Shown here: positions 16,802 through 26,300 of the stretch, piece after piece
Layout: each line of letters starts with the position of its first letter
Numbering within the stretch: position 1 is the stretch's first letter
Origin: CAZJRB01 sp964547995
Lineage (GTDB): Bacteria; Planctomycetota; Planctomycetia; Pirellulales; Thermoguttaceae
Length of the DNA stretch: 64,000 nucleotides
Assembly (NCBI GenBank): GCA_964547995.1
Contig: CAZJRB010000005.1
Coordinates: forward strand, 1-64,000
Direction of reading: 5' to 3'
Translations under genes and position numbers: made by a program
The notes under the pieces: model-generated
What the model was told of the DNA's origin: nothing
Databases searched by the model: none
The model's input: the letters and a program-made list of their open reading frames with translations, nothing else

Positions 16802-17644
16802 CCCGCCCCCGGACCATTACCAAGAGACGGCGAGTTCCTCTTTTATAAAGCCGCGACCGCCGGTCGCGGAAGCCCTGGGGGACCGTTTCCTGCTCCAGCC
16901 TCCCTTGCGTCAAATAGGGCATCACCCGGCCTTTTCGTTGGCAGCGAGTCTCCCTGCTTCTCCGCGACCACTGGGGCTGTGACTTTTTGTAGGGAACGCC
17001 CTCTGTGGCGTTCCGAAACCCGGAAAACACGCTCGTTGCTGCTTCCCGGAACGCCACAGAGGGCGTTCCCTACAGACTGAACGTGTCAAACGCCAAAAAG
17101 TCACAGCCTCACTGGTCGCGGCTTTGCATCGCAAGCGACTGCCCGCAAAAAACTCACAAGCTCTTCGTGTGCCGCCGCGTGACCGACCGTTACTTTTTCA
17201 ACAACTCCGAAACATCCTTGCCATTGCAGTCTTCCGAAATCAGCAGGTCCGAACTGTTTCTCGGTGGCAGACGGTGGATTCTGCGAGGAACTCGGGTGTT
17301 GCTGTCGTCAAGCTCGTACTCAATCACAACGACGGAATCCCCTTGAACGCAGTAGACTCTGGGAAGGAAAGCATCTGGTACCCCCGGGCGCCGGTATTCC
17401 AACCACCCGTCCCTGTCAGTGTCTTTGAGTGTTGGTGGTGAGAATTCATAATACATGGATGTGCGCCCGGACCCAATTCGGAACGGATGCTTTGGGTCAT
17501 AACTGAGCCCGGCGAATCTCCATCGCTTGGTGGGATGAGGTGTTCCGGCCAACAACAGGACAACGGCCCCCTCCGCATCCCGCCCCCGGACCATTACCAA
17601 GAGACGGCGAGTTCCTCTTTTATAAAGCCGCGACCGCCGGTCGC
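16802..17644. repeat. Direct repeat (66 bp) bracketing nested inverted repeats
   Basis: 16802-16867 is repeated at 17579-17644 and includes the TAAAGCCGCGACCGCCGGTCGC arm. Between them lie concentric inverted repeats. The outermost is the GCGACCACTGG type (about 16963 and 17110). Inside it is GGCTGTGACTTTTTG (16975-16989) paired with CAAAAAGTCACAGCC (17094-17108). Innermost is GTAGGGAACGCCCTCTGTGG (from 16989) paired with its inverse ending at 17073. This looks like elements inserted into one another. Confidence 0.7.
17190..17578 (-). pseudogene. C-terminal remnant of an unknown protein
   Basis: The frame encodes a protein-like stretch including RWRFAGLSYDPKHPF, a DTDRDGWLEYR turn (EF-hand-like Asp spacing), PRVYCVQGDSVVVIEYELDD and a charged end DCNGKDVSELLKK. 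Upstream the frame runs into the 66-bp direct repeat and becomes low complexity, so the original N-terminus is gone. I do not recognise the family. It is called a remnant because it has no own start or ribosome-binding site and is boxed in by repeats. Confidence 0.4.
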
Positions 17645-17703
17645 AGCTTTGTGGCTTCGGCCGGCGGTCGCGACCTTGTAGTTTCGGCCGCGGGCAATCG
17701 GGG

Positions 17704-20700
17704 TTACTTCCCCTGTTCCGCCCGCATCTCGTATAGCGGCAGGTGGCGGTAGTCAATCTCGAGCATCAACACCCGTAGCGACGTGCCAAAGAGCCGGCCG
17801 CCCTTGTTTTCCCATTGGTCCTTGGGATCCCAGGTGCCGGACTCGGGCCCCTCCGTCTTTTGCGTTCGCATGAGCATGTCCTGCTGGGCGTCGCTCCATC
17901 GCTCCCATCGCTGGCCCCCCAAGTGGAACATGACCTGGGTGCCGTAGTACCAGTAGTAGCTGTTGTTGTTGTTGCCTTTCTTCTTTTCGCTGGGAAGGTG
18001 TTCCAACAGGTAGTCGGCTCCGGCGAGCAGCCGCTTGTCGTTCTGGTCGGCGCCGAGGTATTGCAGGCAGAGCAACCCTTCGGCGGTCATGGTGGGCGTG
18101 AAGTTTCGTCCCTGGTAGGCGAAGCGCCCGATGTTCTCGCCTTGCCCTTCGACGCTGCGGAGCCACTTGTCGACCAGCGGGAAGGGCGCCTGCGGCACGT
18201 TGAGGCCGGCCATTTGCCCGCTCTTCAGCGCCATCACTTGCCAGCCGACCACCGAGGTGTCGCAGTCCTTCGAGTCGGGCTTGTATCGCCAGCCGCCGAG
18301 CTTCTTGTTTTGGGCGTTGACGATGAGATCGATGGCCCGCTGGGCGGAATCGCGGAGCTTCGGGTCCCGGGTCATGCCGTACGCCTCGCACATGGCGATC
18401 GCGGCAATGGCATGGGAGTACATGTGGGTATTGTTGCCGGCTTTCGGGCAGAAATCACCCTCCTTGGTCTGCTGCTCCATCAGCCACTGAAGCCCCTTGC
18501 CCACGCTCGATTGGAACTCGCCTTCGGCGTGCGTTTTTCCGTCGCCGAGAAAGGGCAGCAGTGCAAAGCCGGTCGCCCCGGCATTATTCTCAACCCCGCC
18601 CTTGCCGGAGATACTTTTCCCCTTCTCGCCGTAGAACTTTTTGAAGCTCCAGTAACCGTCCGGGTGTTGATGGTCCGCGAGCCAAACCAACCCGCGGTGA
18701 ATGGCCTTCAACTGCTCGGTGGCTTCCTCCTTCGTCTTCCCGCTGTACCGCATAATGAGTTCGGCTTTGGACTCGTCCTGGCGCGAGCGGAACATCTGCC
18801 GCAGCCCGATGGCATCTTCGGCATACAACAACAGCGGCGCCCGGGCGGGCCGGCGTATGATCCGGCTCGCTCGCGGGCTGAACGACACCGGGGCATCGAC
18901 CGCCTCCTTTTCGAAGCTGCCGGCGATCAATTTCGGGTTCTGGGGGTTGTGCAGGCCGCCGAACTCGCCGGGTGTCTTGACCGGAACGTTCAACATGTGG
19001 GCCTCCGACCGCTTCAACGCCACGCGGACACCGCCGACCGGCGTGCTGGTCGCCGACGACGAGGCGACCGGCGGCGAGCCGGCACTGATCGTCTCGATCG
19101 ATACCCGGTCGGCTTCGGGCAACGCGGCCTCGCGGCTACGCGCCGCCGGCGCCGGGCCGGCGGCCGCGGGCGAGCCGACACTCGTCGGCCGCTCGGCGAC
19201 TCGCTCAACCGGGACTTCCTCGCGGGCAACTTGCACCCCGGCAACCGGTACCGCATGGCGAACGAGCTTGGGCCCCGGCGTGCCGGCCGCTTCCCCGGCC
19301 GCTTGCCGGCGGCCGACCGTCACACTGACCTTTTCCGGCGCCCGCTCGGGCCGTAATCCGCCAACGGCTTCCTGAATTTCTTCGATTTCGACGCGGGCCA
19401 GGGTAACCTGTTCGGCCGCCGCCGGCGTGGCGCGTCCCAATCTGGCCGGCTGTTGAACGATGGGAGCGGTCGCCGGCTGGTCGGCGCCTAGTTGCGATTC
19501 GATTTCCACACTTTCCCGCTTCAGCGGGACAGCGGCTTGTGTGGCCGCACGATGGAGCCGTCGTGGGGGAGCGGAGGGCACCGGCACCGACACGGCCCCG
19601 GTCTGGCGGGTAACGTTCACCGGCGCCCGCTCCGGCTGGCGCTGCGCGGCCGGGGCCGCCATCGCCGTAACCGTCTCGGTTGGAACTTCCGGCGCGGCGT
19701 CCGGCTGCACAACGCCGCGGGCGGCGCGAGCCATGTCGGGCCGCTCCACGGTCACCTCGACCGGCTGCTCCGCGACCCGTTCGACGGTAAGGTCGTCGCG
19801 GGCGACTTTCGGGGCGTCCATCACCCTGCGGCGCGGCAGGCGAAGCTCGCTCAACTGCACGTCGACCCGGCGCTGCTCCACATCGACCTGCTCCCGCTCG
19901 ATCCTTTTCCGTCTGATCTGCTCGACCGCTTCGGTTTTCTCGATTTCAACCCGTTGCTCGTCCATGACCATGGCCAGTTGGCGTCGCTCGAATTCCGGGT
20001 CGATCACCTCTTCAGGTTCGATTTCCGGGTTGGCGGCGAGGAGCCGATCCGGCGGGATATCGCGTTGGAACTCCAGCGGTATCTGTGGGATCGGCGTTTC
20101 GGTGCGGACCGGCATATTAGGTATTTCGGTCTGCTGGCGGGCCGGGTCGCTGAGCTTCTCCGTATCGAGCGATTTCAGGTCGGCCACCTTCTCGTAGGGT
20201 TTCTGGCCCGCCTCGTGCGACTGGTGCAGGTTGTCCGGCGACACGTCCTCGGCAACCAGCATTTGCTTCAGCTCCACAATCTCCCGGACGATATCCTCGC
20301 CGAAGTAGACGTAGAACGAGGTGAGCCCCGCCAGGATGTGGACCATAAGCGCGATCAGGAAGAAGCCCGGTATCGGCAACCGCTTCAGCGACACCTCGCG
20401 GAGATACCAGATCAAGGCGATCAGCAAGGCGAGCGTCAGCAGGGCGGTAACGACCCACCACCAGTTGCGTTGCAGAAAACTCATCAGCGCGCCGAGTTTG
20501 CTGCGTCCCCATTCGCTTTCCTCGAAGATTTCGATTGCCCTGCTCCGGTACAGCGTGAACTGCACGGTGGGCTCGGGCTTTTCGCCCGGTCTCGCATCGA
20601 CCGGCCGGTTGCTCGAGAAGTAGAGGGTATATCCCTCCTCGGACAGTGCCGGTTCGAACTCGTCGTATCCCGGCCAGTTGACTCCGCTGCCGAGGTTTTC

Positions 20701-21636
20701 CATATCGCAGACGCGGTCGCCGCGGATTTTGGCGCGATAGACGTCGAAGTCGGCGGTTTCCTCGCCGCGTTCGATCCGGTTGGAGATGAAATAGAGGAAC
20801 GCCCCCTGCGGCCCGACACACGGCGCCCCTTCCCGGGCCAAGGGATGGTTGATTTCGTTCAGGGGCCGGGCCGGCTCCCACAGTTCCCCGGGTGCGTCCC
20901 GCCGGGCCATGTAGAGGTCGAACGTGTTCGAGCCGAGGTCGGCGCGGAGGGTCGCGTCCCAACGTTTTTCGTCTTCCTTGCCTTCGGCGAGCCGCTCGAT
21001 CATGGTCGGCGAGCGGTTGCTGGCGAAGAACAACCGCATGTCGTCGGCCGACACGGCGGGGTCGTACTCATGGGCGGCGCTGTTGACCCTCGGGCCGAGG
21101 TTCTTCGGCTTGCTCCACTGCCCCTTTTCCGTCAGGTCGGAGACGTAGATGTCGAACCCTCCCTGGCCCCCGTCGCGATTCGAGGAGAGATAGAGCCGCT
21201 TGCCGTCGGGTCGGAAGACCGGCCCGATATCGTGGGCCTTGCTGTTGAGTTGCTTGACCGGCTTGGCCGGCTGCCACTCGCCCTGGACCCTTTCCGACCG
21301 GTAGATGTCGAGAACTCCGTCGGGGGTGCGCCGGGTGAAGTAGAAGACGTTGCCCTGCTCGGTAAACTGGGGCCGGACAAGGCTGTCGTCGGCCCCGAGC
21401 CCGGCGGCGGGATCCTCGAAGGGCTCGGCCCGCTGCCACACGACCGTCCGTTTCAGCAACGGCTCGTCCTCCGACCATTGATCCGACATGTCGACCGCAA
21501 TCGATTTGATCATGCGGCGCGGCGCGACTGCGTAGATCACCGCCAGCACGACCACGGCAATCAGAGCCCCTTTCACATACCAAGAGCGAAACATCCGCCG
21601 CAGCAGCGACGGCCGGGACGATTGTTTCTCGTTCAT
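17704..21636 (-). CDS. TolB-like propeller / membrane / squalene-cyclase-like toroid fusion, 1310 aa
   Basis: N-terminal membrane helix (about residues 21-40). A PD40-type beta-propeller follows (about 80-370, with repeated (L/F)YxSSNR blades such as KRLYLSSNRDGGQGGFDIYV). Two more membrane helices (about 395-447) come next. Then there is a long Arg/Glu/Val/Pro-rich linker of ~480 residues. The C-terminal alpha/alpha toroid of prenyltransferase/squalene-oxidase type (about 960-1300) has HRGLVWLADHQHPDGYWSF and LGGWRYKPDSKDCDTSV. The cyclase acid motif DxDDTA is reduced to KDCDTSV, so it is probably not a cyclase. It is last in an operon with exbD, exbB and a TPR gene. The membrane helices and long linker put it in the TonB/TolA position, and the propeller mimics TolB. 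A GGAAAGGAA site precedes the ATG. The fusion is visible; the energy-transduction role is inferred. Confidence 0.75.
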   Translation of the reverse strand: MNEKQSSRPSLLRRMFRSWYVKGALIAVVVLAVIYAVAPRRMIKSIAVDMSDQWSEDEPLLKRTVVWQRAEPFEDPAAGLGADDSLVRPQFTEQGNVFYFTRRTPDGVLDIYRSERVQGEWQPAKPVKQLNSKAHDIGPVFRPDGKRLYLSSNRDGGQGGFDIYVSDLTEKGQWSKPKNLGPRVNSAAHEYDPAVSADDMRLFFASNRSPTMIERLAEGKEDEKRWDATLRADLGSNTFDLYMARRDAPGELWEPARPLNEINHPLAREGAPCVGPQGAFLYFISNRIERGEETADFDVYRAKIRGDRVCDMENLGSGVNWPGYDEFEPALSEEGYTLYFSSNRPVDARPGEKPEPTVQFTLYRSRAIEIFEESEWGRSKLGALMSFLQRNWWWVVTALLTLALLIALIWYLREVSLKRLPIPGFFLIALMVHILAGLTSFYVYFGEDIVREIVELKQMLVAEDVSPDNLHQSHEAGQKPYEKVADLKSLDTEKLSDPARQQTEIPNMPVRTETPIPQIPLEFQRDIPPDRLLAANPEIEPEEVIDPEFERRQLAMVMDEQRVEIEKTEAVEQIRRKRIEREQVDVEQRRVDVQLSELRLPRRRVMDAPKVARDDLTVERVAEQPVEVTVERPDMARAARGVVQPDAAPEVPTETVTAMAAPAAQRQPERAPVNVTRQTGAVSVPVPSAPPRRLHRAATQAAVPLKRESVEIESQLGADQPATAPIVQQPARLGRATPAAAEQVTLARVEIEEIQEAVGGLRPERAPEKVSVTVGRRQAAGEAAGTPGPKLVRHAVPVAGVQVAREEVPVERVAERPTSVGSPAAAGPAPAARSREAALPEADRVSIETISAGSPPVASSSATSTPVGGVRVALKRSEAHMLNVPVKTPGEFGGLHNPQNPKLIAGSFEKEAVDAPVSFSPRASRIIRRPARAPLLLYAEDAIGLRQMFRSRQDESKAELIMRYSGKTKEEATEQLKAIHRGLVWLADHQHPDGYWSFKKFYGEKGKSISGKGGVENNAGATGFALLPFLGDGKTHAEGEFQSSVGKGLQWLMEQQTKEGDFCPKAGNNTHMYSHAIAAIAMCEAYGMTRDPKLRDSAQRAIDLIVNAQNKKLGGWRYKPDSKDCDTSVVGWQVMALKSGQMAGLNVPQAPFPLVDKWLRSVEGQGENIGRFAYQGRNFTPTMTAEGLLCLQYLGADQNDKRLLAGADYLLEHLPSEKKKGNNNNSYYWYYGTQVMFHLGGQRWERWSDAQQDMLMRTQKTEGPESGTWDPKDQWENKGGRLFGTSLRVLMLEIDYRHLPLYEMRAEQGK

Positions 21637-21680
21637 GACGATTCCTTTCCGGGGATCTTCGATTTGGGGGGGAGGGTGTG

Positions 21681-21744
21681 TCAGTGTTGCTCCAACTCAG
21701 TGTTGCTCCAACTCAGTGTTGCTCCAACTCAGTGTTGCTCCAAC
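21681..21744. repeat. Four perfect 16-bp tandem repeats
   Basis: TCAGTGTTGCTCCAAC is repeated four times without change. On the - strand each unit reads GTTGGAGCAACACTGA. The first unit encodes the last residues of the ExbD-like protein (LEQH) and its TGA stop, and the other three fill the spacer before the next gene. Confidence 0.95.
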
Positions 21745-22142
21745 ACCGTGCAGTAGTACCGTATTCTTTCGTGCTCGCAGAGCCCCGCCACGCGCGCGGG
21801 GAAGCCGAACGGGGCGCGTTCGTCGACACGGATTTGGACGGATTGAGCGGCGCCCGGGTTGTTGGCAACCCGCTGGTGCAGCAAGGTGGCCAACGTGTTG
21901 ATCTCCAGGGTTCTGCCAACGACAAGGTACTCGCCTTTCTCGTTGACATTGACGATCAATTCACCCGGCGGCATGGTCAACGGACGGGCCTTGGCCACTT
22001 CCGCCAATTGCATGTCGAGTTCACGCTCTTCCTGGTCGAACCGCGTTGCCACCAGGAAGAAAATCAACAGCAGAAAGACGACGTCGATCATCGGGATCAG
22101 GTTGGGAGTCTCGCTTTCGCTTTCGGGCGATGGAAGTCGCAT
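21729..22142 (-). CDS. ExbD/TolR-family biopolymer transport protein
   Basis: 137 aa. A short cytoplasmic head (RLPSPESESETPNLIPMID) leads into one membrane helix (DVVFLLLIFFLVATRF) carrying the functional Asp near its start, then a periplasmic domain with GELIVNVNEKGEYLVVGR. ExbD/TolR works with ExbB/TolQ to turn proton flow into force on a TonB- or TolA-like partner. The start was set at the ATG 22142 because AAGGAG stands six bases before it. The last codons and stop lie in a 16-bp tandem repeat, so the native C-terminus may have been replaced. The gene lies 134 bp after exbB and 92 bp before the propeller fusion. Confidence 0.88.
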   Translation of the reverse strand: MRLPSPESESETPNLIPMIDVVFLLLIFFLVATRFDQEERELDMQLAEVAKARPLTMPPGELIVNVNEKGEYLVVGRTLEINTLATLLHQRVANNPGAAQSVQIRVDERAPFGFPARVAGLCEHERIRYYCTVLEQH

Positions 22143-22275
22143 AATCAACTCCTTCGAGCATGTAAGGCCCGTATCCAGTATGATTCAAGTGTTGGTATGA
22201 TTCCAGCGGGATGTGGTGATATTCATATAGCGGTTCCTCCCCACGGCGTTTGCCGGGGATCGGTGTCGACACGCG

Positions 22276-23142
22276 CTATCCCGTGGTGCTGCTCACCGGC
22301 TCACCGGCTGCTTGCCCGATCGGCCCGTTCACCGCGGAGTTTTCCATTCTGGCAAAGGCGGGCATGGTCTCCAAGAGGGCTTCGTCGACGTCGCGCATGA
22401 AACGCTCCACACCGGCGTTGAACCAGGCCGAGAAGAGCAGGGAGGGGATAGCGATCGTCAGCCCGGCCGCGGTGGTTATCAGTGCCATGTAGATGCCTTC
22501 GGCGAGCAGTTCCGCCTTGCCGAGCCCTGCTTGGCTGGAGATCATGAAGGCGAAGATCATCCCGACGACGGTTCCGAGCAAGCCGACGAGCGGGGCGACG
22601 CTGCCGACGACGCTAAGGGGACGATTCCGGCCCCGCATGGCGGCTATTTCCTTCGCGGCGGCGTCTTCCATCGCCTTTTCGACCTCCGGCAGCGGCCGGC
22701 CGGCGCGGAAGATCCCCGCTCTGAGAATCTTCGCGATCGGCGAGGTGGAGCTATCGGCCAGGTTGCGGAGGTTATCGAGATTGTCTTCCTTGCGATTGAC
22801 AAGATCGTGCAGACGTTGGACGAACTCCACCGGCATCACCTTGGCGCGCTGGAGATTGACCAACCGCTCCAGGATGACGGTCAACGCCACCAGCGAGAAA
22901 ATGCCCAAAACGATATAGAACATCAACGCAACCGGTCCGCTGCCGAAGATGATCTTGCCGAAAGATTCCTCCGCCGTGACGACAACGCGCTCCGTAACGG
23001 GCACGGGTTCCGCTGCCTCGTTCGCGGCCGGGTCGTCTTGGGCCCGCAAGCTGCCGGCCCATTGACCCCAAATTGCCATCAGCAATAGCAGTCCAAGGGT
23101 CCAGCACGCGAGACGGATGTTCGAGGGTGTGAAGCGGTTCAT
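22276..23142 (-). CDS. MotA/TolQ/ExbB proton-channel protein
   Basis: 288 aa. A signal-like first helix (about 8-30, with LRAQD after it) is followed by a short extracytoplasmic stretch, a second helix (VALMFYIVLGIFSLVALTVIL), a cytoplasmic loop, and the conserved C-terminal pair of helices (LSVVGSVAPLVGLLGTVVGM and ALITTAAGLTIAIPSLL). These last segments are the family signature that forms the proton path. The extra N-terminal helix with a cleavable look is common in planctomycete and Bacteroidetes homologues. GGAGGTCACC precedes the ATG at 23142, so the upstream in-frame codons were dropped. It forms an operon with exbD and the fusion gene. Confidence 0.9.
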   Translation of the reverse strand: MNRFTPSNIRLACWTLGLLLLMAIWGQWAGSLRAQDDPAANEAAEPVPVTERVVVTAEESFGKIIFGSGPVALMFYIVLGIFSLVALTVILERLVNLQRAKVMPVEFVQRLHDLVNRKEDNLDNLRNLADSSTSPIAKILRAGIFRAGRPLPEVEKAMEDAAAKEIAAMRGRNRPLSVVGSVAPLVGLLGTVVGMIFAFMISSQAGLGKAELLAEGIYMALITTAAGLTIAIPSLLFSAWFNAGVERFMRDVDEALLETMPAFARMENSAVNGPIGQAAGEPVSSTTG

Positions 23143-23231
23143 GGTGACCTCCGGGGTGTGATGGTTGGTCAGGGGGGGGATGATTACGGGATTGCTCAAG
23201 AATAACTTCGGTGGTTTCGGACGTCGCTTGC

Positions 23232-23318
23232 CATAAAGCCGCGACCGTTGGTCGCGCCGAACCCGGGCCGTGGTCTTTTCTGGCAGCGCTTGGCGCGACC
23301 ACCGGTCGCGGCTTTATG
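23232..23318. repeat. TAAAGCCGCGACCG inverted-repeat element, copy C
   Basis: CATAAAGCCGCGACCGTTGG and CCACCGGTCGCGGCTTTATG form near-perfect arms (one mismatch). The element sits in the 214-bp gap between the TPR gene and exbB, inside the presumed operon. Confidence 0.8.
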
Positions 23319-23356
23319 ATCGAAATGCCGGGCTTGTCCCAAGTTCTCCTTATTTA

Positions 23357-26300
23357 TTATGGTTTTTCGAGTTCCTTGAGTCGTTTTTTCGCGGCCGCGG
23401 CGTGGGGATGGTCGGGGAACTTGTCCACCAGCTTCTTGAATGCCGCGATTGCCTTGTCTTTCTGGCCGAGCTGACTGAAACACTGGCCCGTCTCGTACTG
23501 CGCCTTGGCCTGCCAGTCCGGGTAGGCATAGCCGACGGCGACCATCAGGAACTGCTCGATGGCATCTTCGTACTTATCCTGGCCAAAGGCGATTTCGCCG
23601 ATCATGTAGCGTGCCTTGGCGGCCGTTTCCGTCTCGGTTTCGGTCGTGACCTTCTCGAAGGCGGTCCTCGCCTCGTCGAGCTTGTTCTGTTTCTGCAGGG
23701 CCACGCCCAGCCCGTACCGGGCGTCGCTGACGTGCTCGAAGTCGGGGAACCGGTCGATCAGCTCCCGGTATCGCTTCTCGCTTTCCGGCCAGTTCGCCGT
23801 CTTCGCGGCGCAATCGCCCGCCCGATAGAGCGAATGGGCCTGGTATTTCTCGACCTTGTCGTCGGCGACTTTTGCGAACAGGGGCAGGGCCTTGTCGTAC
23901 TGTTTCAGCTTGAAGAGGCTTTCGGCGGCCAGGTAGCGTCCGGGCCCGGCCAGCGCGCCGCTGGGATGTTGCGCGATCTGGTTTTGAAGGGTCGCTGCGG
24001 CCTCCTCGTATTTTTCCTGGCGGAACTGCACGTCACCCGCCTTGTACTGGAGCTTTTCGCGGAGTTCGGCATCCTTGGCGCCCTTGAGTCCTGCGGCGTA
24101 CGCCTCGGCCGCTTTGGCGATCTCGGCCTTTTTCGTGTCGTCGTCGCCGGCCTTCTCGGCGAGCGTTTCATGGTAGCGGCCCACGCGGAAGGAGCTTTCC
24201 GGGGCCAGCGGACTTTGCGGCCTTTTCTCGGCAAGCGCGCGGAAGGCGTCGGCCGCCTCCTTTTGCTTGTCATTAGCCAGCAGGGCATGGGCCAACTCGT
24301 AGTACATCCGGTCGATGTGGGCGTACTGCGGATTCGACTTGACCAGCTCGTCCATTGCCTTGGCGGCCTCGTCGAATTGGTTCAAGTGGATGCGGCAGAT
24401 GACCAGGCCATATCGGGCGTCGGCCGCTTCATCGGACGCGGGGTTGTCGGCCAAGAAGGCGGCGAGATCGGCCGCGGCCGGCTCATATTTCTTCTGCCGC
24501 TGGTGGATCAAGCCCCGGAGATACCGCCCCCGACTGAGCAACGCCTTGTCACCGCCGGCGGCAAGCAGCTTACCCAGCGCTTCCAGCGCTTTATCATATT
24601 CTTTCTTGGCGAAAAGGCTCGACGCCAGCCCGTAGTTCGCCGCCGGGGCCAGGTCGCTCTGGGGAAACTTCGTTACGACTTCGGTGTAATAGGTTATCGC
24701 TTCGTCGGGGACGCCTCGTTCCTGGGCCATCTCAGCCAACTGGAACAACGCCTGATCCGCGGACTTGCTGGTGGGAAAATCCTTGACAAGCTGCTTGAGT
24801 CGTTGGGCAGCGCCGGCATCCTTCAGCGACCGCAGGCTGGCGGCCAGGGCCAACAACACTTCGTCGTTCCGCGGCCATTTGGGGTCGGCCTTCAGCGCGG
24901 CCTCGTAGGCGGCGACCGCCTCCTTGTGTTGATTCGCCGCGCTGAGACTGTGCCCGATGAGCAGTTGTGCCTCCGCCTTGTAGGCGGGATCGCCGAGTTT
25001 CCCGACGATTCCGCCGAGGTACTTCGCCGCGTCGGCGTATTTCTTGTCTTGGTGGAGGCACCAACCGATCCGCAAGTGCGCCCTGGGGGCACGCGCGTGA
25101 TCGGGGTGCTTCTCGACCAACCGGCGGTAGAACCCCTCGGCCTTGGCGACGTCGCCGCCGGGTTGCCCGGCTTGGGCAGCCAGCAGATGCCCTTCGGCCG
25201 CGATGTACATGACGGCGGGCGCGAGCTTGTTGGTGGCGTTGAACGGGTTGGTTAGGAACTTCTCGGCATGGCGCCGGGCCGCCGCGTAGTCTTCCTCGCC
25301 AAGGGCCGACAGCGCAGCCATGTACGTCGCCTGCGCGGTCAATGCGTGGGTGGGAAACTTCTTGATGAATTCCTCGTACGCCGCCGGCGTCTCCTTGCGG
25401 CGGTCGGGAATGTCGTACAAGGCGTCGATGCGGGCCATTTGCAGGTACGGAGCAAGCTCGCTGGTCTGCGACCCGGCAATCGCGCGATCGAGCACTTTCA
25501 GCGCTTCCTGGGGTTTGCCGGTCTTCAAGAGGGTCCGGGCGAGCCAATAGGCCTCCTCCGCCGGGACGTTCCCTTGTTTGGGCACCAGCGGTTCGAGCAT
25601 TTTTCGCACGTCGTCGTACTTCTCCGAGAGGTAGAAGCACTTACCCGCCGCCAGTTGTGCCCCCTGCTTGTACTTGCTGCCGGGGAACCGCTTGAGGAAA
25701 TCGGCGAAGAGGGTCGCCGCCCCGGCCACGTCGCCGGTCTCGAGCCGGCACTGCCCCTGCCGCAACAGCGCGAAGTCGGCGCTGTCGAATTTCGCCACTT
25801 TTGCAACCGCCGCGAAATGCGGCTCCGCCTCCTTGTACTTTTTCTGATTGAACAGCGCCATTCCGAGCCGGAGGCGGATTTCGTCGGCCAGCTCGTGCCG
25901 CTCGAAGTTTTTGTTTGCCAGAAAGGCCGCAAAGGTCTTCGCCGCGTCGGCGTCCTGCTTGAGTTCTTGCTGCGCGGTACCCAGGGAGTAGTAGGCATCG
26001 GCCAGGACGGTGCTGTTCGGGTAATTCGCGACCAGCTTCTTGTAGGCCGCCACGGCTTCGGCCGTCGCGCCGGCCGAGAAGAGCGCCTCGCCCTGGAAGT
26101 AGAGGGCCTTGTGGGCGTTGGTGCTCGTGGGGTATTTGGAAGCGACCGTGGCGAAGGCGGCCGCCGCCGACTTGTAGTCCTCCGCCTTCTTCGACGCCAT
26201 CGCCGTCTGGTATCTCGCCATACCCAGGTTGTACTGCGCCCCGTCGGCTTTGGCGAAGGCGGGGTGCTTCGTCAGCACCGTCTGAAAGGTCCTGACCGCG

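Noticed and set aside
17704..18760. Functional squalene-hopene cyclase domain
   Set aside because: The DxDDTA acid motif is not kept (KDCDTSV) and the domain is tethered in an envelope protein, so only the fold is claimed.
19492..21756. 754-aa open frame on the + strand opposite the propeller fusion
   Set aside because: Arg/His/Gly/Pro-rich shadow with no family resemblance; the - strand frame has clear PD40, membrane and toroid segments.
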